Below are positions 29,689-37,580 of a stretch of DNA of 64,000 nt, in pieces. Source of the stretch: Alteromonas stellipolaris (GTDB lineage: Bacteria; Pseudomonadota; Gammaproteobacteria; Enterobacterales; Alteromonadaceae); contig NZ_CP013926.1 in NCBI RefSeq assembly GCF_001562115.1, positions 3,596,001-3,660,000 on the forward strand, given 5' to 3'. The position numbers were made by a program, and so were the translations under genes. The notes under the pieces are model-generated. The model was given only the letters and a program-made list of their open reading frames with translations. It was not told the DNA's origin and searched no databases. How positions within the stretch are numbered: position 1 is the stretch's first letter; every line of letters begins with the position of its first letter.

Positions 29689-31087
29689 TCGCGATACCGC
29701 AACGGCCCTACTGGTTGCTGGGGCCTTGTTTATGGAAATTCTGGATGCCACGGTGATCACCACCGCGCTTCCCGTTATTGCTGCTGATTTTGGCGTGCCA
29801 GCAACCCAGCTTTCTATTGGCGTTTCTGCCTACCTTGTTGCAGTTACCTTTTTTATTCCGCTAAGTGGTTATGTTGCCGACAAATTTGGTGCCCGTAACG
29901 TTTTTATGGCTGCCATTGTTATTTTTGTGGTGGCATCAATACTGTGTGGCATTAGCACTAACCTAACCAGCTTTACCTTATCTCGTATTATGCAGGGCAT
30001 TGGCGGAGCCCTGATGGTGCCCGTAGGCCGATTAGTGGTGCTGCGAGACTTACCCAAAGAAAAGCTGGTAAAAACCGTGGCCATTATTACGTGGCCCGCA
30101 TTAAGTGCGCCTATTCTTGGCCCTGTATTAGGGGGGTGGATTGCCACCCACTTAAGCTGGCAATGGATATTCTTTATGAATGTGCCATTAGGTATATTCG
30201 CGCTTATTGCTTCCGCTTATTTGCTTGAGAACTTCACCGCCAATGTAGGTAAGTTTGATGTGGTAGGTTTTCTGCTAACCGGCATTGGCTTTGCCTCTTT
30301 TATGGCCGGTATAGAGCTATTTGCTGGGCACAACACCTCTACCCTATTGGGCGCTGTGATGACCGTGTTTGGGCTTTTACTATTGTTAACTGCAGTATTT
30401 CATATTCGCCGTGCTGATAAACCTTTGTTTTCTTTTGAAGCTATGCAGTTTCGTACCTTTCGACTGTCGATGTACGGCGGCTCGGTGGTACGTATTGCCC
30501 TAGGCAGTGCGCCGTTTTTGGTGCCGCTTATGCTGCAATTAGGTATGGGTTACTCGCCGGTAGAAGCGGGCACATTATTACTATGGCTATTTGTAGGCAA
30601 TATTGCCATTAAGCCAGCTACCACATGGATAATGAACACCTTTGGTTTTAAGCGAGTGCTTATTGCAAATGGCATTATGATTTCGCTGGGCTTTGTGGCG
30701 TTATCGTTAATAACCCAACAAAGCTCATCGTTTATTATTGCTGTAATTTTGTTTGTTAGCGGTGTGAATAGGTCGATGCACTTAACCTTGTTAAACACCA
30801 TCGCCTTTGCAGATGTGCCGAAAGATAAAATGCGCGATGCGAATACACTGGGTGCTATTTTGATGCAAATGAACCGTGGCATGGGGATAACCATTTCTGC
30901 GCTTATGCTGGCCGTTGCTTCATTAATGGTAGGAAATTCAAGCAGTGATCCTTCGCTTATCAACTTTAAAATTGCCATGGCCATGATGGCGGTAGTGGCG
31001 CTGCTTAGTATTACCGACAGCCTAATGCTATCGAAAACCGATGGCGACTCGGTTTTAAAAAAGCGGCTTAAAAAGCAGGTAAGCTAA
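29675..31087 (+). CDS. MFS transporter, DHA2 (EmrB/QacA) type
   Basis: 470 residues with 13-14 hydrophobic helices. Family motifs are MEILDATVITTALPVIA in helix 1, GYVADKFGARNVF (motif A) and ILGPVLGGW (motif C, typical of drug/proton antiporters). Probable efflux of a drug or metabolite; substrate unknown. TTG start overlaps the end of dolP by 14 bases. No membrane-fusion partner is adjacent. Confidence 0.85.
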   Translation: MRSFSRDTATALLVAGALFMEILDATVITTALPVIAADFGVPATQLSIGVSAYLVAVTFFIPLSGYVADKFGARNVFMAAIVIFVVASILCGISTNLTSFTLSRIMQGIGGALMVPVGRLVVLRDLPKEKLVKTVAIITWPALSAPILGPVLGGWIATHLSWQWIFFMNVPLGIFALIASAYLLENFTANVGKFDVVGFLLTGIGFASFMAGIELFAGHNTSTLLGAVMTVFGLLLLLTAVFHIRRADKPLFSFEAMQFRTFRLSMYGGSVVRIALGSAPFLVPLMLQLGMGYSPVEAGTLLLWLFVGNIAIKPATTWIMNTFGFKRVLIANGIMISLGFVALSLITQQSSSFIIAVILFVSGVNRSMHLTLLNTIAFADVPKDKMRDANTLGAILMQMNRGMGITISALMLAVASLMVGNSSSDPSLINFKIAMAMMAVVALLSITDSLMLSKTDGDSVLKKRLKKQVS

Positions 31088-31206
31088 GGCAAGGCAGGCC
31101 GCTGTGTACGTAAACCGGACGGCCAATATTCATTCCTATACAAACACTGGTAAATGGTTTTTTAGGGGTAACGGATGTTACTATGAATTCTCAGTAATAA
31201 GCTTTT

Positions 31207-31914
31207 ATGTCAGCTCAAATTCATCACGTTAAATTAGATTTAAGAGATAGAATGGAAAATAAAACCAGAATTTGCATTTCAGGAATGATCGCCGTTGGAA
31301 AATCAACACTAGCACGCGCTTTAGCTAAAGATTTCGATATGGAGCTTATATCTGAGGCAAAACTTGGAATATCGTATTTGGAAAGGCTGTTTGATGATCC
31401 AGCCCGCTGGAGTTATGAAGCTCAAGCAGCATTCTTGATTGGAAAGGCAAATGCTATAAGAAAAATAGAAAAGAAGCATAAGTCGTATGTTTTAGACCGG
31501 TCTATTTGTGAAGACGCGAGTATATTTTTTGAGTACTTCAAAGAGGTATATCAACTAGATGACCTGACATGTTTGAACTACCAATATTTGTACGATCTTA
31601 TCGATGACTGTACACCCAAAGAAGACATTAGCATCATTTGTACAATCGATTATGAAAGCGTAGTCAATAGGATTATTTCACGAGATAAATTTAATGCCTA
31701 TGTGGAAGGTTACGTAAATTCTGTTTATGACCGATATACAAAGTTCATCGAGGAGAAGCGCGGCAATCAAAATACATACATTTGTGACAGTAACATTTTT
31801 GATTGGACCGACGACAAAGTTTGCAAGTTGATAATAGATGATGTTCAAAGATTGATAGATCGCGACGCCTCAAATTCGGATATAAACCTAAATGTCTTGA
31901 GGGCTCATATATGA
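31207..31914 (+). CDS. deoxynucleoside-kinase-like P-loop protein
   Basis: 235 residues. Walker A loop GMIAVGKST at residues 26-34, then RWSYEAQAAFL and LDRSICEDASIF (D97-R98-S99), the spacing and motifs of the deoxynucleoside kinase family, which phosphorylates deoxynucleosides. The start may be ATG 31252 (residue 16), closer to the usual distance before the loop. Arg is often AGA/AGG and the gene is AT-rich, unlike the neighbouring MFS gene. The stop overlaps the next start (ATGA), so the pair is one transcription unit. Such kinases are uncommon in gammaproteobacteria. Role here unknown. Confidence 0.72.
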   Translation: MSAQIHHVKLDLRDRMENKTRICISGMIAVGKSTLARALAKDFDMELISEAKLGISYLERLFDDPARWSYEAQAAFLIGKANAIRKIEKKHKSYVLDRSICEDASIFFEYFKEVYQLDDLTCLNYQYLYDLIDDCTPKEDISIICTIDYESVVNRIISRDKFNAYVEGYVNSVYDRYTKFIEEKRGNQNTYICDSNIFDWTDDKVCKLIIDDVQRLIDRDASNSDINLNVLRAHI

Positions 31915-32720
31915 ATCAATCCACAAGAAAGAATATAATATTTTTTATTGGCGTATTTATGGCTCTAGCGAGTGCTGGTGTCGAGTTATGGCTATTTGTT
32001 GTCTTAGTTAACGAGGGTAGCTTTGAAGCTCTAAAGCTCACGGTAGCCGCCGCAAACGGTCTTTTGGTTTTTGGCTCAATTAAAATGATTCTCAAGTCAT
32101 GGGGTTCTATGTTTATTGAAGAATCGAACCCTGTTGCTCTAGGGAGCCTCTCTAGTTGTTACTCAAGTAGGTTTCAGGTGGTTAGTCAGACAGATCTTAA
32201 TAGCCGCCATATAGTTCCGCCATTAAACCGTCAATTGATTACCCAGTATCTTGTTCTTCTTGAAGGGTTGTTGCAGACGAATCTGGGACGTCATCATTAC
32301 GAGTTATCGCTTTTTTGTGGTTCTGAAGCTCCAGAAATAATCGCGTACTTCGATTCTAATAGAAATATGACCCCAAGAAGTCATTCCAAACGTGCCGAAA
32401 ATTCACAGTACTATATAGAGAACAACTATGAAGTAGTGGAAATTCTTAAAAATCCCAGTACGGAGACGCAGTTCATTGAAAATACGTTAGTTGATTCAGA
32501 GGACTATTCATTTACATCAGAAGAGCAGAAGGGAAAAGTTCGGTCAACACTTCTCCATTGCATAGATGTAAGGATACCTGCGGCTATTGTGATTACATGT
32601 AATAAAGAAAAAATTCTTGGGCCGGGTAGCGATTTTAAAGAAGCCTTTCTGTCTGTTTATTTTGGAATAGCAACCGACCTATATCTCGGCTTGCTAATGG
32701 GAGCTACCGAACAAAAATGA
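31911..32720 (+). CDS. two-helix membrane protein with GAF-like soluble domain
   Basis: Not recognised as a named family. 269 residues: two transmembrane helices at about 9-33 and 41-61, then a soluble domain of about 200 residues. The end (AAIVITCNKEKILG...FGIATDLYLGLLM) is reminiscent of the last strand and helix of GAF-type sensor domains; that is a weak impression. Translationally coupled to the kinase-like gene by a 4-base overlap. Small-ligand sensing at the membrane is a reasonable guess, no more. Confidence 0.6.
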   Translation: MNQSTRKNIIFFIGVFMALASAGVELWLFVVLVNEGSFEALKLTVAAANGLLVFGSIKMILKSWGSMFIEESNPVALGSLSSCYSSRFQVVSQTDLNSRHIVPPLNRQLITQYLVLLEGLLQTNLGRHHYELSLFCGSEAPEIIAYFDSNRNMTPRSHSKRAENSQYYIENNYEVVEILKNPSTETQFIENTLVDSEDYSFTSEEQKGKVRSTLLHCIDVRIPAAIVITCNKEKILGPGSDFKEAFLSVYFGIATDLYLGLLMGATEQK

Positions 32721-32721
32721 C

Positions 32722-32829
32722 ATAACAATACTTGCCAGTGGACCAGTTTGCTTCGTGGCTTTTTTATGCTGATCGCTACGCTAGTACAAAACGCAGTTCC
32801 ACCGACTGTAGCTGCACTTGGCGTTGAAT
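32722..32829 (+). repeat. attC-like site 1
   Basis: Starts two bases after a stop codon with ATAACAATACTTGCCAG and ends with CTGCACTTGGCGTTGAAT; the ends are imperfect inverted repeats with an unpaired base. GTTGAAT (32823-32829) fits the GTTRRRY core of integron recombination sites. Inner arms CCAGTGGA / TCCACCGACTG add a second stem. About 108 bases. Confidence 0.6.
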
Positions 32830-32856
32830 GTCTGCTGTTTGTCTATTGATGGCAGT
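32823..32856 (+). repeat. shared cassette-leader repeat, copy 1
   Basis: About 34 bases from GTTGAATGTCTGCTG through TTGATGGCAGT. Copy 2 (33943) differs at about five positions; copy 3 (36258) matches for about 27 bases. All three begin at a GTTGAAY core. They show no coding potential. Confidence 0.65.
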
Positions 32857-32954
32857 CTTTGCTAGCAAAAGGAATGCTGTATACGTATAACTGACGAACA
32901 TCACCGCTTTGGTGGCAGCTAAGTAAGGCGATAATTAGAAAAGGGAAATTCTGA

Positions 32955-33914
32955 GTGTCAAATGAATTAAGGGATTACATTTATACATTAATGCCCAATA
33001 TCGATGCGTTGCTAGCGGAAAAGGGAATTCCCATACCTAAACGGTTTCTAGTCGCCGGGAGGTTCTTTGTTGATCATTTCGTTAAGAATTCGTCTTTTGA
33101 GTCGAAAGAACAACTACTTGAAAGTAAAGTGTATCGCGAATCCATTCTTCCTATATTCAACGAGTGGTTTTATGAAAAATATAGAGATCTGACAAAGGCA
33201 AACGTAAAAAGCTTTTACCTAGGTGTGACCTTCGTCCACGGTCAACCCATAGAGCTAAGAATACCTGCAACTACATCGGAGGTCGTGGAGGAAGGGAAAT
33301 TATCAAAGTTGATGTTTCCAGATCACATGCAAAAAAGTGAAAAAATAGAGGATATAATTCAACCTACTATCAATTTTGAGCACATGACAGAGAAAGATAA
33401 GTTTGACCTCAAAAAGCAAATCGCTGAAATCGTCGCCTATTCAAGATCAATAAATATTGACCTCAATACATCTTGTGAACTTGACCAACTGGCGCGAAAT
33501 ATGTCAATGGGTGTGTGGGGGCATTTTGAAAAAGGTGTAACTGATTTACTTTCAAACAATGCTGCATCATCAGCCGTGGCTTGCTGGGAATTCCACTTAG
33601 CAATAGAGAAAGCCCTAAAAGTGTTAATCCATTCTAAAACCGGTCAAGGCATACACGGTCACAGCCTGGAAAAGCTTGTTTTGCGGCTTAACCAGTATGG
33701 ATGCGAGTTGAATTCATCAGAGTTAATGAAACTTCCAAACGATAAGGAAGCTATTAAATTGAGATATGCGGAAATGATTAGTAAACCCATAGATGCATTC
33801 AAATACTATCTAGTTGCACTTTATTTTGTTGCTGATGTGTGCACGAAGCTCGAACATAAGCACGGCTTTAAAAATTCTTCGTTTACCTTAAAGATGGCAC
33901 CATGGGCAAGATAA
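32955..33914 (+). CDS. HEPN-like domain protein of unknown function
   Basis: 319 residues from a GTG with AAGGGA 8 bases upstream. The N-terminal 150 residues are not recognised. The C-terminal part (about 195-305) looks like a HEPN helical bundle: SAVACWEFHLAIEKALKVLI, then HGHSLEKLVLRL. I do not see the RX4-6H ribonuclease motif, so it may be a non-catalytic member. AT-rich, stands alone between attC-like site 1 and repeat copy 2. Confidence 0.55.
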   Translation: MSNELRDYIYTLMPNIDALLAEKGIPIPKRFLVAGRFFVDHFVKNSSFESKEQLLESKVYRESILPIFNEWFYEKYRDLTKANVKSFYLGVTFVHGQPIELRIPATTSEVVEEGKLSKLMFPDHMQKSEKIEDIIQPTINFEHMTEKDKFDLKKQIAEIVAYSRSINIDLNTSCELDQLARNMSMGVWGHFEKGVTDLLSNNAASSAVACWEFHLAIEKALKVLIHSKTGQGIHGHSLEKLVLRLNQYGCELNSSELMKLPNDKEAIKLRYAEMISKPIDAFKYYLVALYFVADVCTKLEHKHGFKNSSFTLKMAPWAR

Positions 33915-33942
33915 TTTCGACAAATTGATGGCTGACCGAAAC

Positions 33943-33976
33943 GTTGAACATCTGCTGTATGTCTATTGATGCCAGT
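33943..33976 (+). repeat. shared cassette-leader repeat, copy 2
   Basis: GTTGAACATCTGCTG...TTGATGCCAGT, closely matching copy 1 at 32823. It begins 28 bases after the stop of the HEPN-like gene. The bases before it do not form a recognisable attC, so that junction may be degenerate. Confidence 0.6.
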
Positions 33977-34053
33977 GAAAACTCACTGTTGTTCTGCTCG
34001 GTTCGTGAAGCGGACCTTATTTAAAAGTTATACCTAAATAGGGAGGTGCAAAC

Positions 34054-34716
34054 ATGGATGTGGTTTATGAGATAATTTCTGCAAACCCACAATTTTTTAC
34101 TTGGATTTTTGGATTGATAAATGTCCTATGGGGCGTGTTTATCTATTTCAACAAAAAACGGCATCAAAATGAGCTTGTAAAGCTTAAGTCATCTCTTAAT
34201 CTTGATTTAGAAAGAAGGAAAAAAGTTTTTGAGATGAAAACGGCTCAGTATGAGGATTACTTTAAAAACATGGACGCAATCCATAATCGTCATCAGAGTG
34301 ATTATCAGAAAATACTTGTTCCTATAATCAATGAGTTTAATGCTTCCTACCAGAGAGCATGTGCTATTGGGGACGAACAAAATGCAGCTGAAGCATCAAT
34401 TAATTTTCAAGAAAAAATAAGCAAAATCACATTTGATGGGTTTGAAGAGCTTCAAGTAATACGTTCTCAAACGAACACGTTGCGATTAACAGCAAGTGAT
34501 GAAGTAGCTAACTTGTTAGATGAACTTCAAGATCTTTATGAGAGTTTGTTTGAGATATCGTCAAAAATGGTTAAAGACCTTGTGCAAGTAATTCTTCAAG
34601 GAAACACTGCTCTCGCTGATGAAAATCAGAAACGGCTAAACGCAGTGGGAGAAGCAACGAAGAAAAAAGCAAATTTACTCAGGGAGCAGATGAGGCAAGA
34701 CTTAACGACCATTTAG
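34054..34716 (+). CDS. membrane-anchored coiled-coil protein
   Basis: Not recognised. 220 residues: one N-terminal transmembrane helix (about 13-32, IFGLINVLWGVFIYF), then almost entirely charged helix with heptad-like patterns (about 36-95 and 140-215). A strong ribosome site (GGAGGTG) lies 7 bases before the ATG. Proteins of this plan are common in cassette arrays and near defence genes, without assigned function. Followed directly by attC-like site 2. Confidence 0.6.
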   Translation: MDVVYEIISANPQFFTWIFGLINVLWGVFIYFNKKRHQNELVKLKSSLNLDLERRKKVFEMKTAQYEDYFKNMDAIHNRHQSDYQKILVPIINEFNASYQRACAIGDEQNAAEASINFQEKISKITFDGFEELQVIRSQTNTLRLTASDEVANLLDELQDLYESLFEISSKMVKDLVQVILQGNTALADENQKRLNAVGEATKKKANLLREQMRQDLTTI

Positions 34717-34717
34717 A

Positions 34718-34830
34718 TATAACAATCAAATCAAGTCGCTCGCAAGCTCGCTGGGACAGTAACACATGGGCACTGGCGCTTCGCTCTGATTTTAACCCAT
34801 GTATTATTGCCCCTTATTTGGGTGTTATTA
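34718..34830 (+). repeat. attC-like site 2
   Basis: The clearest of the three. Left end TAACAATCAAATCAAG (34720-34735) and right end CTTATTTGGGTGTTA (34813-34827) are complementary with small bulges, as in R''-L''/L'-R' of attC. Inner arms ACATGGG / CCCATGT form the stem tip region, with a GCTTCGC turn. It starts one base after the stop of the preceding gene, and the next gene begins 24 bases later, normal cassette geometry. Confidence 0.72.
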
Positions 34831-34853
34831 TGCTTCCATTCTAAGGTCGTTAC

Positions 34854-36170
34854 ATGTCATTAAATATTCATGAAAAATGCAAAGAAAGATTAGTGCAAGT
34901 CATTGCTGACAGTTTAGAGAAAATCGACGTTAAAAATAAGATGTTTGTTGAGCGAATGTCTTGTGTTGACTTAGTTAGCGCAGATTCTATTTTACCAACT
35001 TCGGGAAGAATTAAATCAACATTACAAAGCGCTATAGGTGAGCTTCCTGTCTTTGAGTTTATTTATGCCACTTTGTCTAGAGAGTTAACTGAAAAATTTG
35101 GATATGATTCAGACATTCCTTTATCAAAACTAACAGAAATTGATGGTTATCAAGATACTGCCGACGTTGCTAGGCGATTGGTTGATGAATTTGACAGCCT
35201 ACCTTGGCAGTATATTTTCAGTATTGAATTGAATAGTGATATTGCGAAGCTATTCCAAGAAGGCTTAGATAACTTTGATATATCTGAAAGTATAGCTATC
35301 CGAAAGTCTGACGACGACTTTTCATTAATTTATCCTCCGAAGTCGGGAATTGAAAAAAGGGATCAGTCAATTTCAGGAAGTGGCTTAGGTTTGTTTTCGT
35401 TATTCACTGAGAATACATGGAATTCCAAAGGCGCATTTCTCCAAATAAAAAGTGAAGGTTTTGTTGGTCAATATGGCCCTGATGAAACTCATACCCAAGT
35501 GATTGAAAAATTAAAATCGTTTTGCGGGTTAGGTATCGCACTTAGACTTTTTAAAATTAATGCTAAATATCGTTCAACTCCAACAAAAGCAAAATTTTTC
35601 ATTCATAAACTAGAAAATGAAAACTGGGTAGTGCAAGGAAAGCATGAGTTAGATTATGATATTTCGGACACCTTTCACGATCTTGTAATCCATGATTTTG
35701 ATGGCGTCCTTGATACTCAAGATAAACAAGCTTCATGGGTAAATCGTAAACTTAGTGATATGAACACTGTTTTTTCATGCGAAGATAAAGCTAAAACACA
35801 GAAATTGCTATTGGCCTGCCAGTGGTTATTTGAAAGCTTTAGTGGTAAAAATGAGTTGCTTTCCTTTGTTCAAACTACTGTAGTAATTGAAATTCTATTA
35901 GGTGACAAGGCGTCATCTGAACAAGTTGGTCTAGGCACATTATTAAGAAACCGTTGTGCGTACTTAATAGGTACAAGCCAAAGTCAACGGAACGAAATAT
36001 TAGATGACTTTCAAAAAATTTATGATGTTAGATCTAAAATTGTTCATGGCGGTAAAAGTAGACTAAATTACGTCGAACGAGGCCTTATGGATAAACTACA
36101 ATGGATGTGCCGCAGAGTAATTCAAGAAGAAGTAAAATTGCTTTGTAAAGATGAGCAAAAAGAAGCATAA
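34854..36170 (+). CDS. Apea-like HEPN protein (candidate ribonuclease)
   Basis: 438 residues. The N-terminal 300 residues are not recognised. The C-terminal domain (about 320-430) has the Apea/HEPN pattern: LACQWLFESF, VVIEILLG, NRCAYLIG and IYDVRSKIVHGG. R393-SKIV-H398 is an RX4H motif, the catalytic signature of HEPN ribonucleases. AAGG lies 7 bases before the ATG. Its stop codon is inside the first bases of attC-like site 3. HEPN proteins are frequent effectors of toxin-antitoxin and anti-phage systems; this role is inference. Confidence 0.65.
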   Translation: MSLNIHEKCKERLVQVIADSLEKIDVKNKMFVERMSCVDLVSADSILPTSGRIKSTLQSAIGELPVFEFIYATLSRELTEKFGYDSDIPLSKLTEIDGYQDTADVARRLVDEFDSLPWQYIFSIELNSDIAKLFQEGLDNFDISESIAIRKSDDDFSLIYPPKSGIEKRDQSISGSGLGLFSLFTENTWNSKGAFLQIKSEGFVGQYGPDETHTQVIEKLKSFCGLGIALRLFKINAKYRSTPTKAKFFIHKLENENWVVQGKHELDYDISDTFHDLVIHDFDGVLDTQDKQASWVNRKLSDMNTVFSCEDKAKTQKLLLACQWLFESFSGKNELLSFVQTTVVIEILLGDKASSEQVGLGTLLRNRCAYLIGTSQSQRNEILDDFQKIYDVRSKIVHGGKSRLNYVERGLMDKLQWMCRRVIQEEVKLLCKDEQKEA

Positions 36171-36264
36171 CAAATCAATCCAGCAGGACAAAAAACAGTT
36201 GCTTTTGCTCCTGCGTCGCTAATTTTAATCAACTATTTTATTGCCTCTGATTGAGGCGTTGAAT
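36167..36264 (+). repeat. attC-like site 3
   Basis: Left end ATAACAAATCAATCCAG overlaps the stop codon of the HEPN gene; right end CTCTGATTGAGGCGTTGAAT ends in a GTTGAAT core (36258-36264). TCAATCCAG pairs with CTCTGATTGA with a one-base bulge. About 98 bases. Marks the right edge of the AT-rich island. Confidence 0.65.
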
Positions 36265-36290
36265 GTCCGTTGTTTGTCTATAGCCGACTG
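36258..36290 (+). repeat. shared cassette-leader repeat, copy 3
   Basis: GTTGAATGTCCGTTGTTTGTCTA and a diverged tail; same start as copies 1 and 2, but followed by ordinary chromosomal sequence rather than a cassette gene. Confidence 0.55.
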
Positions 36291-36320
36291 TCATACCCTG
36301 CCCGAACCCACAAACTATTC

Positions 36321-36334
36321 ATGACAAATGTCAT
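36321..36334. promoter_or_regulatory. 14-base palindrome upstream of membrane-protein/SMR/two-component cluster
   Basis: ATGACA-AA-TGTCAT, a perfect dyad 100 bases before the first gene of the 36.4-39.4 kb cluster. Symmetric TGACA-type sites suit DesR/NarL-like regulators, one of which is encoded downstream. Binding is inference. Confidence 0.45.
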
Positions 36335-36433
36335 GTTACTTTGCTTACCTTTGTGACTAACTAAAACTCTCCACGCACTACATACTTTCATCACTGCTTA
36401 CGCACTTTTATTTATCAACTAAAAGGCATCGTG

Positions 36434-37111
36434 ATGAACACACAAACACTAACGCTAGAACAGCAACGCGACATTATGAAACAACGCCGCTTTATCGCCA
36501 TGCCACTGGCCGGCACATTAGTTTGGGCGGCAATTGGTTGTGCATCGCCTTTTTTCAATGAGGTAATTCAAACTTGGATGCTCTACCTTGGAACCGGCGC
36601 TATTTTCTATATTGGTTCAGGGCTTTCTTATTTAACTGGCGAACGCTTCTTTTCGAAAGACCGCCAAAATACTGAATTCGACACCTTGTTTTTTATTGGA
36701 ATGGCCATGGCATTACTGGTATTTGCCATCGCCCTGCCCGTTGCCGCTATCGACCATACTACGCTTCCACTCAGTATTGGCATACTCACTGGGCTTATGT
36801 GGATGCCGCTATCGTGGGCTATCCAACACTGGGTTGGCTACTTTCACACTATTGCCCGTACCTTGGGCATTCTCATTGCTTGGTATGTGTTTCCAGAAGC
36901 TCGTATTGAAGCCATATCAGCGGTTATTGTGGCGGTGTATTTGGTCTCGCTCGTTACCCTAGAATCTAGGTACCAGAATATTAAACTTGCCACTTCGAAC
37001 GCCGTTGACGGCACTGCAACTAGTGCTACAAATACCTCTGCCACTGACACAGGCTCTACTTCACGGGCCAATCCAAAGGTTGCCACTAGAACTTCGCTAG
37101 CTTCTTTTTGA
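36434..37111 (+). CDS. multi-pass membrane protein of unknown function
   Basis: About 225 residues from ATG 36434 (AAGG 7 bases upstream; a GTG lies one codon earlier). Six or so hydrophobic helices between residues 22 and 175. A serine/threonine-rich cytoplasmic tail ends the protein. I suspect the DUF7010 group but cannot confirm it. First gene of a same-strand run with the SMR exporter and a DesK/NarL-type two-component system, so likely part of a membrane-stress response. Confidence 0.6.
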   Translation: MNTQTLTLEQQRDIMKQRRFIAMPLAGTLVWAAIGCASPFFNEVIQTWMLYLGTGAIFYIGSGLSYLTGERFFSKDRQNTEFDTLFFIGMAMALLVFAIALPVAAIDHTTLPLSIGILTGLMWMPLSWAIQHWVGYFHTIARTLGILIAWYVFPEARIEAISAVIVAVYLVSLVTLESRYQNIKLATSNAVDGTATSATNTSATDTGSTSRANPKVATRTSLASF

Positions 37112-37235
37112 AGAAAGGGGTTTTGTCAGGAGGTCGCTATACACTAGACCCTTTTTAAACTAGAGCAAATTTAGCCCAAAAATCTCAATTAACCGAGACA
37201 CTATTTCGACCTAAGGTTTATACCGGAGAAAAAAC

Positions 37236-37565
37236 ATGACTTATTTATTACTCGCCCTAGCCATTGTGACAGAGGTCACTGCCACCTTATTACTAAAAGC
37301 CTCAAACGGCTGGGAGAAATGGTACTTCGGCTACGGCGCTATCGCGTTTTACATGATTTCAGGAATACTCTTTGCCACTGTACTCAAGCATATGGGGGTA
37401 GGTGTTGCTTATGCTATATGGTCTGGAATGGGTATTGCCCTTATTACCGCAGCCTCTGTCATCTTATGGAAACAAACTTTCGACTTCTATGCTGCAATGG
37501 GTATTATATTAATTGTTTCAGGTACTTTGCTTATCACCAGCAAGTCTGCCGTTGTATTTCAATAA
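37236..37565 (+). CDS. small multidrug resistance (SMR) exporter
   Basis: 109 residues, four transmembrane helices. The conserved glutamate of helix 1 (LAIVTEVTATLLLK, E14), WSGMG-like GVAYAIWSGMGIA in helix 3 and KQTF loop match the EmrE/QacE type. Works as an antiparallel dimer exporting cationic compounds against protons. GGAG lies 8 bases before the ATG; 15 bases separate it from the following kinase gene, so they are co-transcribed. Confidence 0.92.
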   Translation: MTYLLLALAIVTEVTATLLLKASNGWEKWYFGYGAIAFYMISGILFATVLKHMGVGVAYAIWSGMGIALITAASVILWKQTFDFYAAMGIILIVSGTLLITSKSAVVFQ

Positions 37566-37580
37566 GGACGAAATACCTAG

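Noticed and set aside
31103..31136. Fourth copy of the palindromic element (GGCCG...CGTAAACC...CGGCC)
   Set aside because: Only a 5-base stem and the CGTAAACC word match; the inner hairpins are missing.
31168..31181. GTAAC-GGAT-GTTAC as an attI or left cassette boundary
   Set aside because: The right half does not match GTTRRRY and no integrase or attI-like context is seen; the left edge of the island is left open.
33915..33949. attC site after the first HEPN-like gene
   Set aside because: Only about 28 bases lie between the stop and the core and no complementary left arm is visible.
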